In this document: piece by piece, positions 18,112 to 24,825 of the stretch
Layout: every line of letters starts with the position of its first letter
Numbering within the stretch: position 1 is the first letter of the stretch
Source: Knoellia subterranea KCTC 19937
GTDB taxonomy: Bacteria; Actinomycetota; Actinomycetes; Actinomycetales; Dermatophilaceae
DNA: 64,000 nt
Assembly: GCF_000768685.1 (NCBI RefSeq)
Contig: NZ_AVPK01000001.1
Location: forward strand, 248,001-312,000
Direction of reading: 5' to 3'
Notes under the pieces: generated by a model
Told to the model about the DNA's origin: nothing
The model's input: only the letters and a program-made list of their open reading frames with translations
Databases searched by the model: none
Translations under genes and position numbers: made by a program

Positions 18112-19449
18112 TCAGCTCGCCGGGCGTGCCGGCTCGGCTTCTGCCGTGGTCGCCACGCGAGCGGGCTCGCGCACGGACTCGAGGATGAGCTGGACGAGCA
18201 GCGCCATGGTGCCGACGGCGAGGAGGCTGCGGAGCACTCCGACGTGGTCGCCGAGGAAGCCCAGCGCGGGCGGTCCGGCAATGAAGGCGAGGTAGCCGAT
18301 CGTCGCGACGACGGACATGCGGGCGGGGGCACGCTGCTCGTCGTCGGCACTCGCGCTCATGCCGACGGGGAAGCCGAGGGAGACACCGACGCCCCACACG
18401 GCCGCGCCGACGAAGGCCATCCACGAGGCGCCGAAGATGACGAGGAGTGAGCCGATGACGGCGACGACCAAGGTGACTCGAAGCACTGGGACGCGTCCGT
18501 AGGTGTCGAGCCAGCGGGTGCCGAGGAGGCGCCCGATCGTCATGAAGGTGAGGAAGGTGGCGAAGGCCAGCACGCCCGCCCAGGCCGGCAGCTCGTGGCC
18601 CTCGACGAAGGCGACGGCGAGCCAGTCATTCGCCGTGCCCTCGGTGAAGGCGGCCACGAGGACGACGAGGCCGATGAGGAGGGTGCGCGGCTCGAGCCAG
18701 GCGGAGCGCTGCTTCGCGGTGCCGGGCAGAGCGGTCTCGGCATCCCCGGGTACTCGACCCGAGTTCGGGCCGCTCGACCCCGGCTGCGAAATCGGGTCGA
18801 GCGCCCCATTGTCGGGTGACCCGATAATGGGGCGGTCAACGGCGGCGTCGGCGGCCTCGATGGACCGCGGCAGGAACTGGCGCATGGCCCAGAAACCCGC
18901 TCCGGTGACGAGCAGAGCCGCGCCGACGAGGTGCGGCAGGAGCGGCACCTCGGCCCACGACATCCCCGAGCCGATGAGGGCGGACACGACGGTTCCGCCG
19001 CTGAAGGCTGCGTGGAAGTGCGGCATGACCGTCTGGCCCAGGAGCCGCTCGACGGAGGCGCCCTCGAGGTTCATCGCGACGTCCCAGACCCCGATGCCCG
19101 AGCCGATGAGGAAGAGGCCGATGCCGACGACGAGTCGGGACTCGGCGACGTCGACCCCGTAGCCGACGACGGTGAAGCCGAGGATCCCGGCGACCATGCC
19201 GACGCGGATGGCGTTGACGACGCCGACGCGCTCGGCGATGCGCCCCGTCGAGGGCATGGCGAGCATCGAGCCGGCGGACATCGCGAAGAGCGTCGCACCG
19301 AGCTGACCTGCCGTGAGGTCGAGCGTCGTCTTCGCGTCGGCGATGCGCGAGGCCCAGCTCGCGAAGGCCACGCCGGCGAGGGCGAAGACGACGAAGACTG
19401 CGGTGCGCGCGGCGACGACGCGCTCGCGGGGCAGTGCGGGGGTGCTCAT
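18112..19449 (-). CDS. MFS transporter
   Basis: 445-residue major-facilitator permease with twelve predicted helices. The first motif region is FASWASRIADAKTTLDLTAGQLG, similar to the YbjJ/fucose-permease-like branch. The central cytoplasmic loop (~200-245) is unusually long and Gly/Pro/Ser-rich, and its DNA contains two strong inverted repeats (reported separately). ATG at 19449 has CAGGAG nine bases upstream. The gene is divergent from a LacI regulator with a palindromic operator between them, which suggests a sugar or sugar-derivative substrate. The substrate is not deducible. Confidence 0.85.
   Translation of the reverse strand: MSTPALPRERVVAARTAVFVVFALAGVAFASWASRIADAKTTLDLTAGQLGATLFAMSAGSMLAMPSTGRIAERVGVVNAIRVGMVAGILGFTVVGYGVDVAESRLVVGIGLFLIGSGIGVWDVAMNLEGASVERLLGQTVMPHFHAAFSGGTVVSALIGSGMSWAEVPLLPHLVGAALLVTGAGFWAMRQFLPRSIEAADAAVDRPIIGSPDNGALDPISQPGSSGPNSGRVPGDAETALPGTAKQRSAWLEPRTLLIGLVVLVAAFTEGTANDWLAVAFVEGHELPAWAGVLAFATFLTFMTIGRLLGTRWLDTYGRVPVLRVTLVVAVIGSLLVIFGASWMAFVGAAVWGVGVSLGFPVGMSASADDEQRAPARMSVVATIGYLAFIAGPPALGFLGDHVGVLRSLLAVGTMALLVQLILESVREPARVATTAEAEPARPAS
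18771..18832. repeat. two inverted repeats inside the MFS central loop
   Basis: CGCTCGACCC (18771-18780) pairs with GGGTCGAGCG (18794-18803). Immediately next, the arms CCCCATTGTCGGGT (18804-18817) and ACCCGATAATGGGG (18819-18832) pair with one mismatch around a single base. They encode the loop IIGSPDNGALDPISQPG. This looks like a palindromic element tolerated in a flexible loop. Confidence 0.6.
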
Positions 19450-19543
19450 GTGCGGGATCTCCTGGGGCTCCCCCGTCTCTAGTGCACCGACAGTGCTGCG
19501 ATTACGACTCTGACGGTGCGGTAGCGGCGGGTGGGAGGTACGA

Positions 19544-19564
19544 ATCGAATCGATTCGATAGTCT
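19544..19564 (+). promoter_or_regulatory. LacI-type operator overlapping the regulator's -10
   Basis: A perfect 16-base palindrome, ATCGAATC-GATTCGAT (19544-19559), has the central CG expected for LacI-family operators. TAGTCT (19559-19564) abuts it seven bases before the lacI-type ATG at 19572. Binding would autorepress the regulator and probably the divergent MFS gene. Confidence 0.65.
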
Positions 19565-19571
19565 GGTCCTC

Positions 19572-20642
19572 ATGACCCCTTCCCGTCAAACGTCGAAGGT
19601 CACGCTCAAGGACGTGGCCGCGCGCGCGGGCGTCTCGATCAGCACGGCGTCACTCGTCTTCAGCGGCCGTGGCCCCGTCGCCGACGCGACCGCCGAGCGG
19701 GTGCGGCAGGCGGCGACGGACCTGGACTACGCCGGCCCCGACCCCACCGCGAGCGCGCTGCGTCAGGGCCGGTCGGGAGCCGTGGCCGTGGTCGTCGAGG
19801 AGCGCCTGCTCCACGCCTTCCGCGACCCCTTCGCCCTCGCCGTCCTCGACGGACTCGCCCAGGAGCTGGACGCCCTGGGGTTGAGCATGCTGCTCGTCGC
19901 CGACCACGGCGACGGCGAGAGCAACCCGCTCGCCGCCCACGCCGTCGACGCCGCCGTCTTCCCACTCTGCGGACGTGCCGACAGCAGCCTCGTCGATCAC
20001 CTCGTCGCCCGCACCATCCCCATCGTCGGGGCCGGGGCGCCGGCGCACGGGTCCGTCGTGCACGTCATGGTCGAGGAGCGGGCGGCCCAGGCTGACGCGG
20101 CTCAGCACCTCGTCGACCTCGGGCACGAGCGACTCGCGCACGTCACGATGCCGCTGGCTCCGACCCCTCCCCCAGGTCCGCCGCGCACAGTGAGTCGCGG
20201 CGAGATCGCCGATGCGGCCTACGCCGACGCCCGTGAGCGCGCCCTCGGGTTCCTCGACGTCGCCCCCACGGGCACGATCGTGGAGGCCAGCCGGGCCGAC
20301 GTCGCCGAGGGTGAGGCCGCCGGCCGGCTCCTGCTCGACGTCCCCGCAGCCGAGCGCCCGACCGGCATCGTCGCGCAGTCCGACCTGCTCGCGGCCGGAG
20401 TCATCCGGGCCGCAGAGTCCCTGGGACTGCGCGTCCCCGACGACATCTCGGTGACCGGGTTCGACGCGGTCGACCTGCCGTGGCTCGACCACACGCTGAC
20501 CACGATCGAGCAACCCGGCGAGGCCAAGGGCCGACTCCTCGGCAATCTCACCCGACGCCTCCTGGCCGGCGAGAACCCCTCTGACACACCGTTCCCCGTC
20601 ACGCTGCGACTCGGCGACACCACAGCACCAGCCCCCCACTGA
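19572..20642 (+). CDS. LacI-family transcriptional regulator
   Basis: 356-residue repressor. The N-terminal helix-turn-helix and hinge are VTLKDVAARAGVSISTASLVFSGRGPVADATAERVRQAA (described by motif; residues ~9-47). The ligand-binding domain has the usual IVAQSDLLAAGVIRAAESLGLRVPDDISVTGFD near the C-terminus, so it senses a small, probably carbohydrate, ligand. ATG at 19572 lacks a Shine-Dalgarno; TAGTCT seven bases upstream suggests a leaderless mRNA. Family length is normal. Divergent pairing with the MFS gene and the shared operator argue that it controls that transporter. Confidence 0.92.
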   Translation: MTPSRQTSKVTLKDVAARAGVSISTASLVFSGRGPVADATAERVRQAATDLDYAGPDPTASALRQGRSGAVAVVVEERLLHAFRDPFALAVLDGLAQELDALGLSMLLVADHGDGESNPLAAHAVDAAVFPLCGRADSSLVDHLVARTIPIVGAGAPAHGSVVHVMVEERAAQADAAQHLVDLGHERLAHVTMPLAPTPPPGPPRTVSRGEIADAAYADARERALGFLDVAPTGTIVEASRADVAEGEAAGRLLLDVPAAERPTGIVAQSDLLAAGVIRAAESLGLRVPDDISVTGFDAVDLPWLDHTLTTIEQPGEAKGRLLGNLTRRLLAGENPSDTPFPVTLRLGDTTAPAPH

Positions 20643-20667
20643 CCGCCGACGACCAAGCCGAGAAACA

Positions 20668-20709
20668 CGTATGCCGTGTGCTCACGCTGAGGTGAGCACA
20701 CGGCATACG
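20668..20709. terminator. 18-bp hairpin terminator with paired octamer
   Basis: Arms 20668-20685 and 20692-20709 are perfectly complementary with loop GCTGAG, between the convergent lacI-type gene and tig. Both arms contain GTATGCCG/CGGCATAC. Confidence 0.75.
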
Positions 20710-20726
20710 ACGTGGTTCTTGAGGCG

Positions 20727-22118
20727 TCAGGCCTTCGTGGGCTCCTCGGCCGCGTCAGCAGCCTCGTCAGCAGCCTCGGCGTCGGTCTCGACCTCGTCGG
20801 CCAGGGCCTCGAGGTCGGCCTCGTCCTCGAGCTCCGGGTCGACGACGTCGGCCTGGGGCACGAGTTCGTTGAGGTCGATCGTGGTTCCGGCGGTGTCGGT
20901 GACGACAGCCTTCTCGAGGACGGCCGCGAGCGCCTTGCGACGAGCAACCTCCTGGACCATCGAGGGCACCTGACCCTGCTGGTCGATGGCCTGCGCGAAC
21001 TGGTTCGGGTCCATGCCGTACTGCTGGGCGCTCATGATGAGGTACTCGATGAGCTCGGGCTGCTCGACCTCGATCTCGAGCTTCTCGGCGAGGGCGTCGA
21101 GGAGGAACTGACCCTTGAGCGCCTTGCGTGTGCTCTCACCGACCTCGGCGCGGTGCTCGTCGTCCTCGAGACGACCCTCTCCCTCGAGGTGGCTGTGGAC
21201 CTCGGCCTCGACGATGCCGTCGGGGACGGCGACCTCGGTCACCTCGAGGAGGTGCTCGAGCACCTTGTCGCGGGCCTGGACGCCCTGCTCGAACTTCTTG
21301 GCCTGCTCGGCCTGCTTCGCGACGTCCTCGCGGAGCTCGTCCAGCGTGTCGAACTGCGAGGCGAGCTGGGCGAAGTCGTCGTCGAGCTCGGGGAGCTCGC
21401 GGACCTTGACCGACTGGACGGTGACGGTGCACTCGGCAACCTCACCCTCACGGTCGCCACCGGCCAGCGGGGAGGAGAAGCTGCGGCTGTCGCCGGCGGT
21501 CGCGCCGAGCACGGCCTCGTCGAGCCCGTCGAGCATGTTGCCCGAGCCGACCTCGTAGGTGACGCCCTCGACGCTGTCGATCTCGTCGCCGTCGATCTCG
21601 GCCTTGAGGTCGATGGACAGCACGTCGCCGTCCTCGACCGCACGCTCGACAGCGGTCAGGGTGCCGAAGCGCTGGCGGAGCGACGTGAGGCGCTCCTCGA
21701 TGTCCTCGTCGGAGGCCTTGACCTCGTCGACCTCAACGGCGATGCCGTCGAGCTCGGGCAGCTCGATCTCGGGACGCACGTCGGTCTCGACGGTGAACTC
21801 GAAGTCCTGGCCGTCCTCGAGCGGCACGGCTGTCACGTCGACCTCCGGCTGGCCGATCGCCTTGATGCCCTCGGCGTCGACGGCCTGCGAGAAGAAGCGC
21901 GGGAGGGCCTCGTTGACGGCCTCCTGCACGACGGCACCACGGCCGACGCGCTGGTCGATGATGCGAGCGGGAACCTTGCCCTTGCGGAAACCGGGGATCT
22001 GGATCTGGGATCCGATCGTCTGGTACGCCGCGTCGAGGTCGGGCTTCAGCTCGTCGAACGGGACCTCGACGATGAGCTTCACCCGGGTCGGGCTGAGGGT
22101 CTCGACGGCACTCTTCAC
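20727..22118 (-). CDS. tig: trigger factor
   Basis: Ribosome-associated chaperone and peptidyl-prolyl isomerase of 463 residues. The N-terminal ribosome-binding domain contains the signature GFRKGKVP (~44-51). The FKBP-type PPIase domain is ~155-240 (EDGDVLSIDLKAEIDG ... VTVQSVKVRELPELDD). The helical C-terminal domain ends in an acidic Ala/Glu/Asp-rich tail common in actinobacteria. GTG at 22118 (MKSAVETLSPTRVKL) is chosen over GTG at 22127 because GGAG lies eight bases before it and would overlap the longer start. It lies upstream of clpP1-clpP2 on the same strand, separated by the MFS/LacI insertion. Confidence 0.95.
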   Translation of the reverse strand: MKSAVETLSPTRVKLIVEVPFDELKPDLDAAYQTIGSQIQIPGFRKGKVPARIIDQRVGRGAVVQEAVNEALPRFFSQAVDAEGIKAIGQPEVDVTAVPLEDGQDFEFTVETDVRPEIELPELDGIAVEVDEVKASDEDIEERLTSLRQRFGTLTAVERAVEDGDVLSIDLKAEIDGDEIDSVEGVTYEVGSGNMLDGLDEAVLGATAGDSRSFSSPLAGGDREGEVAECTVTVQSVKVRELPELDDDFAQLASQFDTLDELREDVAKQAEQAKKFEQGVQARDKVLEHLLEVTEVAVPDGIVEAEVHSHLEGEGRLEDDEHRAEVGESTRKALKGQFLLDALAEKLEIEVEQPELIEYLIMSAQQYGMDPNQFAQAIDQQGQVPSMVQEVARRKALAAVLEKAVVTDTAGTTIDLNELVPQADVVDPELEDEADLEALADEVETDAEAADEAADAAEEPTKA

Positions 22119-22415
22119 TTCAGGCACTCCACACGTGTTGGGATCACTGGATGTTTGCGAGGGGTCTCGCGGATGAGATCAGGATCGGTTGCCGGTCGCC
22201 GGCGGAAGGCCAGCGAACAGCGGCGCGTGAGCACACGGCATACCGAAAGAAATCACACTCGCGCCCATGCTAACGGCACCGGGCACGTCCGCCGAATCGC
22301 CGCTGTGGGCACCGGCCACCGATCCCCTTCACGATTCGCCACACAACGGCCCACGGCGGGAGTAGCGTCCCGGCAGCGGTCCGAGCGGGCCGCTTCCCCT
22401 TAGGAGTCCGCACAC
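22119..22415. other. divergent intergenic region tig / M43 protease
   Basis: 297 bases without a gene. It contains one CGGCATAC octamer (~22226), TAGCGT (22363-22368) as a possible -10 for the protease, and AGGAG nine bases before the protease ATG. No clear tig promoter, RNA gene or small reading frame was recognised. Confidence 0.45.
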
Positions 22416-23366
22416 ATGTCACGACGTCTCATCCGTCCCGCGCTCGGCGTCATCGCGCTCGCAGCGTCCAGTTTCGCAGCGTCCGCTCCCGCCACCGTGG
22501 GCGCGTCCGCCGCTCCCTCCCCCGCCGTCGCCGAGTGCGACCCGACGACCGGCGCCACGTCGGCCGCCCGCATCCGCGACGACCACAAACACACCTCCAA
22601 GGAGCCCGCGCTCTACAACAAGAGCGAGGCCAACGCCTACGGCGTCCTGCCCAACCGCCCGTTGATGGCCGCGGGTTCGGTGACGATCCCGACCATCTTC
22701 CACGTCCTCTCCAAGGAGCCGCTCGACGCGGCCGCCACGACGCGGATGAACACGATGATCGCCGACCAGGTCGACGTCCTCAACGACTCGTTCTCCGGCA
22801 TCACGGCGCCCGACGCCGCGGACACCCCGTTCCGCTTCGACCTGACGAAGACGACGTGGAATGTCAATCCCGTCTGGAACACGGTCACCCCGGGCAAGGC
22901 CGAGCGCGACATGAAGAAGGCGCTCCACGAGGGCGACTCGCGCACGCTCAACGTCTATGTCGCGGACATCGGCGGCGGGCTCCTCGGCTGGGCCTACTTC
23001 CCCAAGGGCGTCGACAACAACGGTCGCAACTACATCGACGGCGTCGTCATGCTCGACGAGTCGATGCCGGGCGGCACCGCCGGCAAGTACTCCCTCGGTG
23101 ACACCCTGACCCACGAGGTCGGCCACTGGCTCATGCTCGACCACACCTTCAACAAGGGCTGCTCGGCGGCCGGTGACTACGTCGCCGACACCCCGCGCGA
23201 GGCCCAGCCGCAGTTCGACTGCCCCGAGGGTGCGGACACCTGCACGGCTCCGGGTCTGGACCCGATCCACAACTTCATGGACTACACGCAGGACTCGTGC
23301 ATGAACATGTTCACGCCGGGTCAGGCCAAGCGCATGAGTGACGCCTGGCAGGAGTTCCGCGACTGA
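22416..23366 (+). CDS. secreted M43 (pappalysin/cytophagalysin-like) zinc metalloprotease
   Basis: 316-residue exported metalloprotease. The signal peptide (RRLIRPALGVIALAASSFAASAPA, about 30 residues) is followed by a pro-region and a metzincin domain. The zinc site is HEVGHWLMLDH (~232-242), matching HExxHxxGxxH-type spacing with Leu in the loop. The Met-turn region is HNFMDYTQDSCMNMFTPGQ, and Cys pairs (KGCSAAGDY, FDCPEGADTC, DSC) suggest disulphides. These features match the M43 family found in many soil actinobacteria as broad extracellular proteases. ATG at 22416 has AGGAG nine bases upstream. It is monocistronic, followed by a strong hairpin. Confidence 0.88.
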   Translation: MSRRLIRPALGVIALAASSFAASAPATVGASAAPSPAVAECDPTTGATSAARIRDDHKHTSKEPALYNKSEANAYGVLPNRPLMAAGSVTIPTIFHVLSKEPLDAAATTRMNTMIADQVDVLNDSFSGITAPDAADTPFRFDLTKTTWNVNPVWNTVTPGKAERDMKKALHEGDSRTLNVYVADIGGGLLGWAYFPKGVDNNGRNYIDGVVMLDESMPGGTAGKYSLGDTLTHEVGHWLMLDHTFNKGCSAAGDYVADTPREAQPQFDCPEGADTCTAPGLDPIHNFMDYTQDSCMNMFTPGQAKRMSDAWQEFRD

Positions 23367-23393
23367 CGCGGTTCCCACCAGGAGGGAAAGCAA

Positions 23394-23434
23394 AAGGTAT
23401 GCCGCCCGCGCGCGTTGCGTGGGCGGCATACCTT
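23394..23434. terminator. hairpin terminator with paired octamer
   Basis: Arms AAGGTATGCCGCCC (23394-23407) and GGGCGGCATACCTT (23421-23434) pair perfectly over 14 bases with a 13-base loop. It lies between the M43 gene and tRNA-Gly and carries the octamer in both arms. Confidence 0.75.
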
Positions 23435-23442
23435 GCGTTCGG

Positions 23443-23513
23443 AGCGGGTGACGAGAATCGAACTCGCGTAATCAGTTTGGAAGACTGAGGCTCTACCATT
23501 GAGCTACACCCGC
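23443..23513 (-). tRNA. tRNA-Gly, anticodon TCC
   Basis: 71-base tRNA on the minus strand. The acceptor arms GCGGGTG and CACCCGC pair; the D arm is GCTC-AATGGTA-GAGC; the anticodon loop CTTCCAA (anticodon TCC) is closed by TCAGT/ACTGA; the T arm is GCGAG-TTCGATT-CTCGT; the discriminator is U. CCA is not encoded. A TAGGCT hexamer on the same strand at 23565-23560 may be its -10. Confidence 0.95.
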
Positions 23514-23639
23514 ACGCTCGTCGTGGATGGCGTGGACCGTCCGGCTCGGAGCAGGGGTTAGCCTAGTGGCCGCCTCCGCGGGATCCGAAATCGGGCCTGT
23601 CACACGACGTGTCGAGCCCGATCCTCGCGCGGGGACAAC

Positions 23640-23713
23640 CGGGGTATGGCGCAGCTTGGTAGCGCGTCCGCTTTGGGAGCGGAAGGTCGCCAGTTCGAAT
23701 CTGGCTACCCCGA
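23640..23713 (+). tRNA. tRNA-Pro, anticodon TGG
   Basis: 74-base tRNA. The acceptor arms CGGGGTA and TACCCCG pair; the D arm is GCGC-AGCTTGGTA-GCGC; the anticodon loop TTTGGGA is closed by TCCGC/GCGGA; the T arm is GCCAG-TTCGAAT-CTGGC; the discriminator is A. CCA is not encoded. Upstream, an imperfect inverted repeat (TCGGGC at 23591, GCCCGA at 23616) lies in the promoter region. The 3' end is copied twice downstream. Confidence 0.96.
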
Positions 23714-23717
23714 CACA

Positions 23718-23766
23718 ACGCATGGGCCCTGGCGTCGCGCGAAGCGCTTCGCCAGGGCCCATGCGT
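23718..23766 (+). terminator. tRNA-Pro terminator hairpin
   Basis: 17-base perfect arms (23718-23734 and 23750-23766, core GCATGGGCCCTGGCG) with a short inner GCGC-GAA-GCGC stem, five bases after the tRNA. Confidence 0.75.
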
Positions 23767-23780
23767 GAGCGGGGAAGCCT

Positions 23781-23917
23781 GATGACGGGAGTCGGGCGGC
23801 GGGGGTGAGGAACGAACCCGCGCCGCCCGCGGCTCTGGCTACCCCAGCCGGATGACGGGAGTCGGGCGGCGAGGCTGATGAACGAACGCGCTGGTTCCGC
23901 GGCTCTGGCTACCCCGA
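23781..23917. repeat. 70-bp tandem repeat carrying tRNA-Pro 3'-end copies
   Basis: Two diverged units, 23781-23850 and 23851-23917, keep exact 70-base register. Both open with GATGACGGGAGTCGGGCGGC and close with GCGGCTCTGGCTACCCC. The closing TCTGGCTACCCC is identical to the 3' end of tRNA-Pro (23700-23711), giving three copies. The last copy overlaps the stop codon of trmB. Confidence 0.7.
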
Positions 23918-24595
23918 ACGGGTCAGCGCGAACTCGGCGATGGTGCGGCCGGCAGCGAGCCCCTTGGCCTCGAAGCCGTCCCGCGGCCGCCACTCGGGCC
24001 GCTCCCCCTCGACGACGGTCCAGCCACTGTGGTGGGCGACCTGCTCACGGACGTGATCGGCATACACGGCGTGGTCGGTGGCGAAGCGGAGGACACCGTC
24101 CGGCGCGAGTCGATCGGCGAGCAGGGACAGGGTGTGCTGCTGGACGAAGCGGCGCTTGGCGTGCTTGGCCTTCGGCCACGGGTCGGGGAAGAACAGGTGA
24201 ACTGCCGCCAGGGTGCCCGACGGAACCCGATCGGCGAGAAGGGGAAGCGCGTCGCCGCGCTCGACCCACAGGTTCGTGAGCTCGAGCGGCTCGGCGGCGG
24301 CGAGCATCCTGGCGACGCCGGGGACGTGGACCTCGACCGCGATGAGGTCGTGCTCCGGGTGCGCCGCTGCAAAGGCAACGGCTGCCGCACCGTGGCCGGA
24401 GCCGATCTCGAGCACCACCGCGGCGGTTCGCCCGAACCACTTCTTGGCGTCGAGCGGCCCCTCCGACGGGATCGCGTGCTTCGGCAGCAGTCGCTCCATG
24501 CGTTCGGCGGTCAGTGGGGACGTGCGCCAGCGCGGAGTGAAGGTGCGGACACCCTGCCGCGGGGTGTGGTCGAGGGCCGAACGAGACGAGGACAC
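23909..24595 (-). CDS. trmB: tRNA (guanine-N7-)-methyltransferase
   Basis: Methyltransferase that makes m7G46 in the tRNA variable loop. The 228-residue protein has the SAM-binding LEIGSGHGAAAVAFA (~63-77), IAVEVHVPGVARML (~85), the family signature HLFFPDPWPKAKHAKRRFV (~133-151) and the C-terminal RPRDGFEAKG segment. The GTG at 24595 has TAACCT six bases upstream on the same strand and no Shine-Dalgarno, so it is probably leaderless. Its last codons lie in the 70-bp tandem repeat, and the short end TRSG suggests that the repeat reshaped the C-terminus. It sits beside two tRNA genes, which may be chance. Confidence 0.93.
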   Translation of the reverse strand: MSSSRSALDHTPRQGVRTFTPRWRTSPLTAERMERLLPKHAIPSEGPLDAKKWFGRTAAVVLEIGSGHGAAAVAFAAAHPEHDLIAVEVHVPGVARMLAAAEPLELTNLWVERGDALPLLADRVPSGTLAAVHLFFPDPWPKAKHAKRRFVQQHTLSLLADRLAPDGVLRFATDHAVYADHVREQVAHHSGWTVVEGERPEWRPRDGFEAKGLAAGRTIAEFALTRSG

Positions 24596-24665
24596 TGCTC
24601 GAGGTTATCCGCACGGACGTTGCGGCGATCACACCACCAACGTCACCCAGATCTCTCATTTGGTC

Positions 24666-24693
24666 TTGAGGGGGTGCGTGTTGCTGCTAACGT
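24666..24693 (+). promoter_or_regulatory. candidate conservon promoter
   Basis: TTGAGG (24666-24671), a 16-base spacer, then TAACGT (24688-24693), about 130 bases upstream of cvnA. It leaves a leader that includes the strong AGGAGGGG ribosome site. Confidence 0.4.
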
Positions 24694-24825
24694 CCCCGGA
24701 TGGGTGTGGTATCCACCAGATTCGCCATGCCCTTGCGAGCTCGCACCCCACGAAGTGTCGAGACCGTGTCGTAGTGGCCGTCCGCACCGGGACGCGGGGC
24801 CCGTCATCCTCAGGAGGGGAACCCC

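Noticed and set aside
23781-23917. CRISPR array or integrated element at tRNA-Pro
   Set aside because: There are only two diverged 70-base units, no spacers, no cas or integrase genes; kept as a tandem repeat only.
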